Shown here: one piece after another, positions 37,178 through 48,904 of the stretch
How positions within the stretch are numbered: position 1 is the first letter of the stretch
Layout: the number at the start of each line of letters is the position of its first letter
Source of the DNA: Coprinus comatus
Taxonomy: Eukaryota > Basidiomycota > Agaricomycetes > Agaricales > Agaricaceae
Assembly (NCBI GenBank): GCA_034638255.1
Contig: JAWPGT010000047.1
Coordinates: forward strand, 62,001 to 126,000
DNA: 64,000 nucleotides
Direction: 5' to 3'
The notes under the pieces: model-generated
Told to the model about the DNA's origin: nothing
Databases searched by the model: none
Seen by the model: the letters and a program-made list of their open reading frames with translations, nothing else
Translations under genes and position numbers: made by a program

Positions 37178-39043
37178 TTAAAAAATGCTATTGATAGTAT
37201 ATGCGGAGAGTGCAGTCATACTAATAAACATCAAAATGTACTGAGGTATTAAAAACGCGGCCACATGTTCTGCTTCTCCTGTACCGCTGTACACTTGTGT
37301 GAGGTATATCTGTGTGGTAGCTGTTGGGACACAAGATAAAAACCTGCCCAACTTCATATTAAGTTTTTTTTTTTAATTTAAGTAAATAAGAAAACACGTA
37401 CATGCAAACAAACTGCAACACTTTATCATCCTTACTTATCATACCCGCGTTTGTCAGCCCTACGCATATGAGAACACCAAGTACGGGCATAACAACCACC
37501 CTCATGATGGCTAACCAACTAATCGCACCAATTGGTAGCCTCCTCCATGCTTGCACTAGTTTACCTCTCCTTACACCTCCTTCACCGTCCCCACCTATCA
37601 CTGGCATATGTAATCTTGCCAAGCAGCTTCCTAAACAAATTAATCCAATGGGGATGCTAGCAGCCCCTATAAATTTCGCAATATCCATTATTACACTAAG
37701 TGGGGGAAGTCCATCTGGAGCGTTAGGTATTCGCGAACTTGCTCCTGGAATGTTAGGAAGAAAAAGGGCCTTAAGTATTGGTACGAGGGCGATTGGAAAT
37801 GATACGTAGATGGATACCGATACTGGATTGAAAAGACCGAAGATGAAGGGTTTTATTTTTGGAATAATTCTGATGCACATGCGATGGAATTTAGATGTTG
37901 TAGGAGACCTGAGAGACGAAGGGCGATGAGGTGGAGAATGAGACTGGTAGGGCTTTGGCGGGGGCGATGCTGGTCGCGATCCAGAAGAAGTGTTAATGGT
38001 TGTGAGTCCTGCTTCAACTTCATCTTTATCCAGTATATCACATCTGTCCCTCTCCTTTGGCGGTGTCTCTAATGGGGGTGGAGATAGTGTTCCTTGGCCG
38101 TCAATTTCATTAGCTTCCTCTCCTTCAGCATTACACAGCCGTAAAAAGGAAAGAATATGATTGCGGCGTTTTTCACTCCGCCTTTTCACAACTTCAGGCT
38201 CTACATCTGGCCCAAGAAAATCCCACGCTATCCAGTGGTGGAAGCCCATCGGGAACAGAGTAATCTATTCTTATGTTAGCTTTCCATCACTTTCAAATGG
38301 GTTGATCGAATATAAAAATGGAAGGGTTGGGTGTGAACAACAGGGTTGATTCATGAGAAGAGATATTAAAAGGTAAAAGGGAGGGAAGAATGGAAGACGC
38401 ACACTAAAAACGAGTATAAATGCTGAGATATAAGCAACCGCTAGATTTTGATCTTGGGATCCACGAAAAGGGGCGTTAGCAGTTATACTAAGTATGGCTG
38501 CCGTCGCTATTGCAAACAATATCATGACTTCAATATTATTTTTAATAAGAGAACGAGGTCTCATGACTTACCCAAGTCTCCCACATTACCGAATCCGCCG
38601 GATATAAGTATACCCCATCTGAACCGGTGTGGAACCCAAAACATGTACCGCACAAGCCATGCTAATACAATTCCCAACGCTTCGTACAGTAGTGCTACTA
38701 GCACTAGTGGGCCTTTGATGGTTTATCCTCGGTAAGTTTTTATCAAAGAAAGGATAGAAGCAGAGACTAACCAAGAGCATCAATATGATCAAGTGAAAAA
38801 GCAGGGACAATGCTTGAGAAGAGGAGACAGGGCATGGTAATGTTAAGTGCAATCTGGCCAAGACCACGTGCGGCGACAGGGGGTAATATGTCGGCTTTTG
38901 TAGCGATATATCCGCAAGCGACTCCTGCTGCTCTGTCACCCCTTTGTTTATCGCAGATCAAGACATGTAGAACAAAGACAGACGCACAATCGTATAAGAG
39001 GCCGTACGGATATCCAAATAAGAGCACCGACTGAAAGTGACAT
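37178..39043 (-). CDS. Auxin efflux carrier family (PIN-like) membrane transporter
   Basis: Six exons (38988-39043, 38772-38932, 38572-38712, 38403-38506, 37402-38264, 37343-37178) give 496 residues. The N-terminal half has hydrophobic helices: LSVGALIWISVRPLIRL, LNITMPCLLFSSIVPAF, VLVALLYEALGIVLAWL, and a GGFGNVGDL loop typical of this family. A long hydrophilic loop rich in Pro/Ser/Glu follows. Then come more helices (PVSVSIYVSFPIALVPIL, IGAASIPIGLICLGSCLARL, AISWLAIMRVVVMPVLGVLI) and SCVPTATTQIYLTQVY near the end. Fungal members are ER or plasma membrane carriers of unclear substrate; the name comes from plants. The first exon start is chosen for the family N-terminus, and the last exon is needed for the conserved C-terminal helix. 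Its stop lies 250 bp from the halogenase stop. Confidence 0.85.
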
Positions 39044-40413
39044 TGGTGGGAGTAGTGGAACAACCCCTTGTGACTGTTCTCGCGATTTATTGACCGTACC
39101 TTTCCAGTAGCCGGCGGCCGGATAAACTGTATAATGAGGCTTACTATTAAGTTGAAGTGTTTACTAAGTTGGGTCCTGTTGGGTCAGTATCTCTGCCGCA
39201 GATAAGCTTCAGTGAAGCAAATTTTCCCACTCACTCGACGTTCTGACTCATCAATGCTACTGATAACAAATCCGATTTCCCGAAGACGAAATGGGAAGTT
39301 CTAACTTTTGACAACCCCAGAAGAGCCGAAGAGCTCTCTGAAATACAAAACCTTGCCGAGTCGGTCATTGATCGAATCCTAATTAACACCATTACACAGT
39401 AGTGTCAAAGTTACTCGAGAGGGTTTGATTTAGGATAATTCTACTCAGTAACCCAGGATTGATTTCGTTTTCCAGCAACCCCCTCATACCAACATTGAAA
39501 TTCGAAACGGGAACATTGACATCCCGGGATGGGACGTCTGACCGACCGGCGATGGCATCAGTGATTACTGATATCGATTAATTGTAAGAGAGGGTTCTAA
39601 CATCTTCAGTGACACAGCGACTCAAGCTTGGGTATGCTTTTCTGCTGTGGTATATCAATAAAATACATGACAATACATGTCATCAGCATGGACATACGCG
39701 CACTACATGTCCTCTTGGAAGTAATATCAGACCAGATTAAATATTTGACTAAAATATGTGACTGTAATCTAATCTATCCTCCACATTTACATCTACCAAA
39801 CATGCGACACAGTTTGTGGGCACAAAAGTTGTATAGAGAGTTGAAACAATTGGGAATGTGGATGGGAGTATAACGAGTATGGTAAAAACATCTAAGAGTA
39901 CAAACATAAGAAGGTATAACGAAGAAAAGGTTGGCTACTTACTATGGCCCGTATATGATATACCGTCACAGTAGCCTAAAAAAATCGAAGCTCGCCGAGA
40001 ACCAGAAACCAACAGGAGCTTGAACATGATGAGCATCCAGGAAATCATATGAGTTAGTAGCCAGCCACCGAAGACCGCGCAAGCCATTAGATTCAAGACC
40101 AAAGAGTGCTAAGATTATCTAGCATAGAGTCAGGTCCGTGCGTTCTGTCTCATCGTTATCAGGCACGTGATCGCCGTCTGATCAGTGATTGCTGCTTAAC
40201 CGGGAGTCTGCCGGAAGTATGACTAACATTGGCAACCCAGTTGTTGAATAAAGTTGCTGAATAGAATTATCCTTTGATTTATTTGTCTTCTAGTAAACAT
40301 TGTAGTAGTACACAAACGACACAAAATGTGTCAAATTTACAAATTTCAACTTTCGTACGTACTCATCATATATGATACAAATTCGGTGGGCCCTCCGTGT
40401 TTGGAATTAATCT
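39044..40413. other. Intergenic, 1.4 kb, no gene seen
   Basis: No conserved frame was found. A short open frame at 39628-39873 has no recognisable feature. Confidence 0.45.
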
Positions 40414-42907
40414 TTATATTTTGATGCCAAGATTGACATGGACGGCTTTCACCTGAGTATACCTTTTCAGAAGTAATAAGTACATCAGATATGTTCATAA
40501 CGTCAATGGGTATTACTCCAACTTACGTAGCAAGCGCATACTCTCCACATTCCCTCCCCAAACCAGATTGTTTGTATCCACCAAATGGTACATTAATATC
40601 GAACATCATTGCACAATTGACCTGAATAACGAAACCACACTAAGTTCATAATAGCAAAAGGTAGGCCATCTTTAGACGTACGAAGATAACGCCAGCTTCA
40701 AGAGCATGTGCCATCCGAATCGAACGACTTGCATTTTGAGTGAGAATATTAGCAGCCAGACCGTAAGTCGTGTCGTTGGCCCATTCGGTTACCTCTGTGT
40801 TCAGTTGTTTAAAGGGTTTATTACGTAGTAGGATACAGGATAACTGACTAACTGACCTTCTTCGGTCTTGAATTTAACAATGGAACACACCGGCCCAAAG
40901 ATTTCCTCTTTCATGATTTTCATGTCTGGTTTGGCATCAACGAATACGGTGGGCTTGATGAAATAGCCTTCGTTTCCATGGCGTTCACCACCAACATGGA
41001 CTTTTGCTCCTTCTTCCTTTCCCGAGTTTATGTATCCCATGACGCGCTGAAAACATACGTTAGTAGGTTTGCAGATGTCAGGAAGGAATGTTATCACTAA
41101 CATCATATTGTGTTTGTGATACCTGGGGGCCGTGGATTACACCCTCGTCAAAAGGTCCTCCTGTTGCTGTTGCATAATGTTGAGCAACCTGAGAAAACGC
41201 CGACAAAAATTGGTCATAGATGCCCTCCTGGACATAGATTCTTGATCCTGCGATACAGGCTTGACCTAAACGATTTACAGTCAGCGGTGGGTCCTCTCAG
41301 GAGGTGTCAATTGTTTTATGACTTACCCATATTGGTACTGCGAATTGATCATAATGCAATTGAACAATGTCGTTTACACATGTATTTAAAAAACGAAAAA
41401 GAACTTACAAGACACCCATGCTGGCCCATTTGACAGCTTGTTCGACATCTGCGTCATCGAAGACGATGGTTGGACTTTTCCCTCCTAGCTCGAGAGTAAC
41501 AGCCTTCAAGTTAGATTCCGCAGCAGCCTTCATGACTTTCCTTCCTGTCACAATGCTTCCTGTAAACGCAACTTTGGAAATGGCAGGGTGCGCAGCGATA
41601 GCCGAGCCAACGACAGGACCTATGATTTATTGATAAATATCCAACCATGGTAAAAGCCGCAGAGAAATACCAGATCCGTTGATAATATTCACAGTACCAG
41701 GCGGGAATCCTGCCTGGTGTACGAGATCAGCGAAATAAAGGGCAGATAATGGTGTAATTTCGGAAGGCTGTTCGTGATACAAATCAGAAAGGAAGCTAGA
41801 TGCTATGAATGAAATAAACAAACTTTGAGGATACAGGTATTCCCTGTAGCGAGCGCAGGTGCAAGTTTCCAGCTTGTCATTAGCTATACGACCATGGTCA
41901 GTTGTATGCGTTGGGTTCATAGACTTCATAATACCATAGGAGCATTCCAAGGAATAATTCCGCCCTATGGAACAGCACATTAGTCATAGAGAGCATTGGT
42001 TGTATTTGCATAATACCTACCACCACACCATAAGGCTCGTGACGGGTATATGCGAACTTGTTCTCGTTGGTCTAAGTATACTGGATTTTAGCATTTACTG
42101 CCAAGTCAGATTCAAGCAGTATTTACCTCAATTGTTTTTCCCTGAACTTTATCTGCCCATCCAGCAAAGTACTTAAAGGTCTTATACGTAGCCTCTATGT
42201 CACCTATTTTTGTTGTACCATATTGTTTCCCTGGACATGGATTAACTTCTATCGGGTCCAGACACGAGCATACGTACCAACGTTAAGAGCTTCAAGAGCG
42301 GATAACTGGTCTGCATGTTCTTTTATCAAATCAGCTAACTTATTCAACAGTCTTCCTCTTTCAACTCCTGGAGTTTTCAATCCCCAAGTTGTTTTGAACG
42401 CCTGCGGATGGGAACGCTCAGTCGTTGGGGTTCAGAAGACATTGTTTTCAGTGAGCACACCTTTTTCGCAGCGTCAACAGCAATATCAATATCCTTCGCT
42501 GAGGCACCAGAAACTTGGCATATCAATTTTCCCGTTGCTGTCGAGATTCGACAAAGTTAGCATGCATGAACGAAGTTATTTTTTCTCCACGGTCACGTGA
42601 ATAGCAGTTCCGTGAAGCGAATTTCTGGGATAGTCCCTTTTTCGATTGTTCATACTCACTGGGATCCACGACACTATGATATGCATCGTTTAGTTAGTGT
42701 CAGAGAACAATCATGCAAAACTTACTCAAGTTTTTCACCACCATCGACTGGATCAACCCATTTTCCGTTGATGTACAACCTATATGTAACCAAGAAGTTT
42801 TCATGATCAATGTAGCATAGAATGTTATCGGAGAATATAAATCACCCAGTATTAATGGAAATCGAGCCTTTGTAAACTGGCGTATTGAAAACGTGGGTGT
42901 AAGTCAT
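40414..42907 (-). CDS. NAD(P)-dependent aldehyde dehydrogenase, copy 5
   Basis: It starts at 42907 ([14 protein letters not shown]) and ends at 40414 (VHVNLGIKI). The intron plan is that of copies 1-3: a split after NTG, the 14-bp micro-exon encoding VVDP, and splits after AAKK and ALNVG. Motifs include [50 protein letters not shown] (Glu base), GQACIAGSR (Cys nucleophile), [13 protein letters not shown] and [12 protein letters not shown]. It is most like copy 1 (shared [24 protein letters not shown] segments), so it probably arose by duplication and inversion of copy 1, 30 kb away. It is likely functional. It lies just outside the left end of the candidate transposon. Confidence 0.88.
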
Positions 42908-42968
42908 GTCAATGTATCAAATGAGATTGACAAGGAGCTGGTCTCACTCCCCAGGACAAAAGCACACA

Positions 42969-42976
42969 TATATATA
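42969..42976 (-). promoter_or_regulatory. TATA-like box of ALDH copy 5
   Basis: TATATATA lies 62 bp upstream of the start codon at 42907 (minus strand). Confidence 0.45.
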
Positions 42977-43087
42977 CTCTTAATCCCACTATTCATTTCA
43001 TCCCCATACATTCCGAACCAGAAATCGAGTCATTAGATTACTCAGTGCCAAGGTATTGTTTTGAACTCCAATTTAACTAACTTCTCA

Positions 43088-43113
43088 ACCTTTCATGGGA
43101 AAACATGAAAGGT
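43088..43113. repeat. 10-bp perfect hairpin
   Basis: ACCTTTCATG and CATGAAAGGT flank a 6-nt GGAAAA loop. It sits 180 bp upstream of ALDH copy 5. It could be a regulatory palindrome. Confidence 0.65.
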
Positions 43114-44002
43114 GAATTTATAACGTGAGAGTACGTTGTCACTATATCGATCTGACGGCCCGAATTTCGAGATCATGATTGACTAATAATCACTCTTAAT
43201 CGATAATAATTGTTAGCCCGGCCTCTCGGAAACTTGGATTCAAATGAATCAAAACGAAGATTTAAGTAAATTGGGGTGTCATAGGACATGCTAGTCATAG
43301 CTTGAGAAAGAACTCCGCAATTACTCGGTATTTGACTCTCCATCCAGTTGGTAAAGCTCTTAGTCTTACTCTTAGATTGCTTAGCAAGTAATGGTCAAGC
43401 GAGTCAATTGACTCGATCATTCTCGCATTCTCATTCACCATCAGCGTCATCATCGGTGCCGAGACCTGATCGACAATTGACTTTTTCACCAGCCTTCCCA
43501 CAAATCAACAACAAAGAGAGATCAATTTAGCTATCTCGTGTTAATAAAAGACGAGTACCTGCTGACCTCGGCCCTAGAGATTAGAAGCTACAGCTTAAAA
43601 CATACAGAGACTATGATCTACATATGTTTGTCAAGCTTATCCTTCATCCTGAAATATTGGAAAGTGTTATTGGTGGGGTGGCCATTAATATTCATGTCGT
43701 TGATTTTGGGAGATTAATGTCAGTAAACTCCTTGATTGATTGTATTGGAACATATTTAAATAATTTGTCATTATGCAACGTACATAGTGTATAAGCTCAT
43801 GGTAGCTACATATATTATAATAAATAGGAAAATACAAATTATATTGTGTATTATATGTATCTGACATTGGTAATCTTGAAATATATGCTAGACAACTAGG
43901 ATAGGAGGTTAATAAATGAGAATAGCTATGAAGTGTGCTTCAGATATTACTTACATATTACAAGTGGTACATATATATATCAAAAATGACAATGTGTATA
44001 CA

Positions 44003-44106
44003 ATATATTGAACTCAATATTAGAGTACATTCAATATATTGAGTTCATTATTAAAGTATGTGTAATATATTGAGCTCAATATTAGAGTACATTCAATATA
44101 TGGAGC
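44003..44106. repeat. 31-bp tandem repeat, 3.3 copies
   Basis: Units start at 44003, 44034 and 44065, each beginning ATATATTGA; a partial fourth begins at 44096. Each unit holds TTGAGCTCAA-like palindromes. It lies downstream of the transposase gene, inside the element. Confidence 0.8.
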
Positions 44107-44252
44107 TTAGATTTAAACTGGTTGAATATATATACATATATTGTAATATATTGAAGGCCCAAAATATAAATATTACTGTGTACTCCTGATATGACAGTAC
44201 CAGTATTATACATTCTATGCAATTTCTTTTGTTACAAAAAAGTAGAGACTTG

Positions 44253-47200
44253 TTACAACATTCCAAGTCCTAAATACCACTCATCAGGTAGATCATCAAT
44301 ATCTAAATTATCATCAAGTCCTAATTCTGGTCCATCTATATCTTCATCCTCACCATCAGAAACAACTTGGTGGAGAAGTATTTCTGAGGTATTACTAGAG
44401 TCTGATATATTACCAGTTTCTTCACCTTCATCAATTTCGGTATTACTCAACCATGGTTCTTGATCAAGAGGATCAACCTCTGAGAGAAAAGTATCTGTTG
44501 CATTCCGGGTTGACTTATGACCTACTCCTCCACCCCGGTAACGCATTGTAAGATCACGTTCAGAAAATCTAACAAAAAACTCATTAGATTATAAATCAAA
44601 AATTAATTTAAATATTATACTCACATTCCTACATAGTAACAGAACCAATCTTCATCTTCTTCAATAGGTAGACGAGCAATTGAGGGTGGGAGAAGATCTG
44701 ATGTACGGCCAAAATGGAATGCAGGAATAATATGGGCAGCACGAAGAACATATTTTGGGTTCACAAACCCAAATGCATCAGGTTCATCTTTATCAGCAAA
44801 TCCAACCATAGGAAGATGTTTGGCTAGCCAGCCATATTGGTGGCTTACATCAACTCCAAACCATCGAACAAATAGGAAATGAATGGTTCGGTATCCCCGT
44901 TTTACATGAGAATGTGAAGGAAGTCCTGAAAAATATACCTTGACATGGAAAATCCCAATTATCCGTGCATACCAATAGGGATGCCACTTTACACCATCTT
45001 CTGGCATTTCTTGAGATAACATCATGATATCAGGTCGTGTCCGAGGATTAATAGTATCATATGTTCGTTGGAGATCATATGTGGTATAATATACCCGGAG
45101 TTGTCGGTGGGAATATAGGGTGTTGTCAACAATAGAAATTGACCGTAACATCTGATCAGAAACAAGTTCTTCTTCATCCCGATCATAGTAAAGATCACCA
45201 ATAACCCGCATTAACAAATGTTGGTGGAGCTTCCGACTAAAGTCCTATAGTTTATATAAGATTAAGATATAATTTAGAAATAGATAAAAAATCATACCTT
45301 TAATGCATAATCACCTTCATTTTCATCTAACCATTTATAAAGATTAATTTTTGATGATGTGTCTGATGATATTTGATGATGTTCATTTGAAGAAACCTCA
45401 GGTAGAGTATCAGATCCATGAACAAATTCAATAGGATGGTGAGTTGAAGATGAATGAGGAAGAGATGTAGGATTGGATGTAGATGAGAGTTGTTGGTTAT
45501 TAAGTTGTAAAGGATCATGTTTTGAAATACTTTGTAAAATACGTTGCCGGCGGACTTGTTTGCTGATCCCTTTGGTAAACTGACGTCGTTGAGAACGAGG
45601 ATAAAATTGCTTAACACGTCGGTGTTCAGCCTCTCCCTATTATTGAATAATCAGTAGTAGATCTAAGCAATAATAGTTAAACCTTACCAACTGTGTACTA
45701 TAGTTGTCAGTTGTTCCAAATTTCCGAATATACTCAACATAATCTCCCAGAAAATGATTTTTGATAGTATTAAGATTTAGCTGAACTTTCTTTGAAGCCA
45801 ATGATTGAGTTTGATTACTTTCAGCTCCTAACCGATGAGCAGTAGAAATTTGACGTCGAGTACGAGTAACAATCTCCGATGGGAGCTCTTTGGTGTTGAA
45901 GGAGGCAGATTTACTCTTGAAATCACGTAAAAGTTGTCCAAGCCGTCGGGTTGAGCCTTGTAGCACAGATAAGGTAAAATCAGTATGAATACGCATCTTC
46001 GCGAACTCATGCCAAGTATTAAGTTCAAACAAAAGGTCTGAAAGCAACTTGTCAAAGTCTTTATCAGAAATCAATCCTTCAAAAGCAGGTATTGCACACT
46101 ATTAATATACATATTAATTATAATCTTTGGAAAAATAAAACAGATCTACCTGAAGAATATCTTCCCAATCACGTCCAGCAAGCCTTTTTTGTTCTGATAT
46201 ATTACTATGGAATTTTTGAATTGTTCCATTCCCAAATGGAGGAATTTTCCGATATCTAAATAAACATAAGTAATAGTTTAACAATGATAAAGGGAAATTT
46301 ACCTTTGATTGAGTGTTTGAAGAGTGCCATTTCCATATGCTGCCAATACACGCATTACATGTGTAAGAACTCGCTTTGCAATACCAAGTTCAAACTCATG
46401 AAGAAGATCAGGAGCAATTATAGTATGAAAATCAAAGCCAGATGATGAAAGCCGAGTAGAAAAGGCATTCTATACAAATATATAAGTAATTCATCAATAA
46501 GAAAAGAAATAGACTTACATTAATAGGTACGAGTGAGTATGGAGTAAGTAATCTATCCACATGTTTGCTTGTGACTACAAAACCATGTTTGAAAATAAAT
46601 TCTCTTGATTTCTTGATGAGACGTTGACGAAGTTCATCATCAGTTCTTCGATTCTCTATCCTTATAAGAAAATCTTGTAATGTTCCAAGCAGGTAAAGAT
46701 CAGATTTCTTTACCAAACACCGTGGACATGGATAGTTGCCAAAATAACGAATAAGAGCCATAAGAACTCTAAAATAGTAATATATCAGTAAAGTTTGTTA
46801 ATAAAAATATCAATTTACATACTTTTCGGGGTAGTCCATACTATAGATGAAGAACCGAGGGAACATACGTCGAAGAATGTGGTCAAAGAACATAATCGGA
46901 AGGCCTGAGTCATATACCTCCACAAATTCTTCATCAAAAAGAAGGAGAAGAATTGCATGAAACAATTCACGTCGACAGTGAGTTCGAACATCAGCTGATG
47001 GTGCTTTTTCATATGTTGTTAAATACCAATCATCAAATTTATCATCGAGCTGAATAAATGATTAGTAAATAAGTTAATAGTAAGTTATGCTTCCCACCTT
47101 TGGAATATAAGCAATATGGTGAGTAGAACCAGTTGTTAATTTTCCTCGCTCGTATTTTGAGGTATTACCAAGCATCATATAAATTGGCCAGAGTGAAGCA

Positions 47201-48450
47201 TCACCGAATTGTGTAAGTTGAGTTGAGTCAGACCATAAAAGGATTGAAGCAATGAAGCACTCAAGATTATCTTCCGAGAGCAACTGAATTTTGGCATGCT
47301 CTTCGAGGAAAACATCAGAGTTATATACTTCAGAATAAATTCATTGAGGATCAGATTCTGGGGTTGGTTTCCAAAAAGTACGATGTGGCGTGACATGAAA
47401 ATTGGGGGGAAAGGATGTAGTGAAGCAAGATTTGAGAATTTCAAGAGGTTTACGATAGAAAAGGCCAGATACAGAGTAGCAAGGAATAAGAGATTCATTG
47501 GCGAATTTTTTTCCTTTACAAGGAACTGGAATCTCAACTGAAGTTTCAATCCAACCATTCTCCGAAGAGAATGGACTGTTAATGGTTTCATTGTCAACCC
47601 AATTATCCATCCGATCATTCTCCCGAGAACAGCTAAACCCTTCAAGGTGCTCAAGCCTGAAGTCACTTGCGCGAAGTACATTGGTGACGAGATCATCAAG
47701 CTGAGCACCTGATTTAATGTCAGAACCATTATATTGCCAAGACATGAGACGGTAGGTTGAAACATTGAGAAATGGTGTGAAAAAGTCGCCTTTGAGACCA
47801 GTAGAAGCTTCTGCATTTTCAGGAGCACCAGAGCGATTTCGGACTCCAGATAAAGATGATTCAGATGATAGAAATTCATCTGGAGTAAATGAGGGTTGAC
47901 CAGAAGGGTATTCATAGAAAATCCCATATGAATTTGATGTGGTTTTGTAGGTAGAGACTTGAACCCCAGGAGACATAGTAGAATTGGAAGGTAATGGAAT
48001 AAATGTTTCGGCAACAATAGGAGGGGGAGAAGGTGGTAATTCATCTAGTGGGACAAAATCCAAAAAGCGACGAGGGAGGTGAATCCGACGGCCTAGACGA
48101 CCAGATTGTTCATTTTCGGGTCTTTCAGGAGTGGTTGGAACATCCATAACCATACAAGAATCAATTTCTGCAGTCGGGGTCTATACTACTTGAGTAATGG
48201 GTTTTAAACCATGTATAGATGATAAACTCACCCCAAATGCTCCCGATGATGAGCTTGCATGCCCGTCAACATCCCCTAACAACAAATCATCTTCCATAAT
48301 TTTTCTTTTCTTTTTTCGTGAATTTTGGCGTTTTAAAAGCATTTCTGAGCCTTTATTATCAAGCAATAGGGCACAGGAGCCCCTCTGGTGTGTTGCACGT
48401 TGCTTCTTTGTGGTAAATACTTGATTGCAAGCAAGACATTTGTAGGTCAT
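44253..48450 (-). pseudogene. Plavaka-type transposase with one internal stop codon
   Basis: Ten exons (48232-48450, 47098-48180, 46823-47049, 46519-46768, 46303-46469, 46150-46255, 45688-46098, 45299-45636, 44625-45245, 44253-44568) join to 1246 codons in one frame. The N-terminus has a C2H2-like finger (YKCLACNQVF..H..C) and a Lys/Arg-rich patch. The Plavaka core follows: LLWSDSTQLTQFGDASLWPIYMMLGN, SKYERGK, IAYIPK, ALIRYFGNYPCPRCL, IIAPDLLHEFELG. The C-terminal region has LRVYYTTYDLQRTYDTINPRTRPDIM and WYARIIGIFHVKV. A single TGA at 47341-47343 interrupts the frame (PQ-stop-IYSEVY). Family members usually have an Arg at a comparable place, and CGA to TGA is one transition. Apart from this, all splice sites and the frame are intact, so inactivation looks recent, unless it is a sequencing error or readthrough occurs. 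Confidence 0.85.
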
Positions 48451-48904
48451 TGTAGATACAGATGATGGTAGGAGCAAGGTGGCGAACATTCACACGGTTT
48501 GGATCTCACATCATTCAAAATTCACATTAAAAGATATATTTAAAGCCATCCTAATTCTTAATACTACATTGTACAGTAGGGACAATACATAGAAGCAACT
48601 GAGTAGACAAAGAAGGTATTTAAATGTACTACCTCTACTCTGATAGGTGTAGAAGTCGACATTGGAGGAACAAGATTTTTAGTGACAATGGGAGAGAGGA
48701 TTGATAAAGAAAAGGATATAATCTATTCTATGTACGTTTTGAGATCTTTTCGGAGGTAATTGTAATGCTAGGGAATTACTAGAGAGCCAATGGCCAAGCA
48801 GTCGTGCAGGATCATTAAAAATAAAACAACAAAAACCATGACAGGAAATTATTAACAGATGAGAAGTGAGAGAAAGACGTGGAGCAACTAGAAAAGATAT
48901 ACAA

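Larger units (their letters stand above)
42908..43397. other. Promoter region of ALDH copy 5 and left flank of the mobile element
   Basis: It holds a TATA-like box (42969-42976), the hairpin at 43088-43113, and AT-rich sequence. No gene was seen. Confidence 0.45.

Noticed and set aside
37402..37809. 135-codon plus-strand frame
   Set aside because: Antisense to the transporter's long exon 5; the minus strand gives the conserved membrane helices.
47175..48044. 289-codon Leu-rich minus-strand frame
   Set aside because: Overlaps transposase exon 2 in another frame; the transposase frame has family motifs and this one has none.
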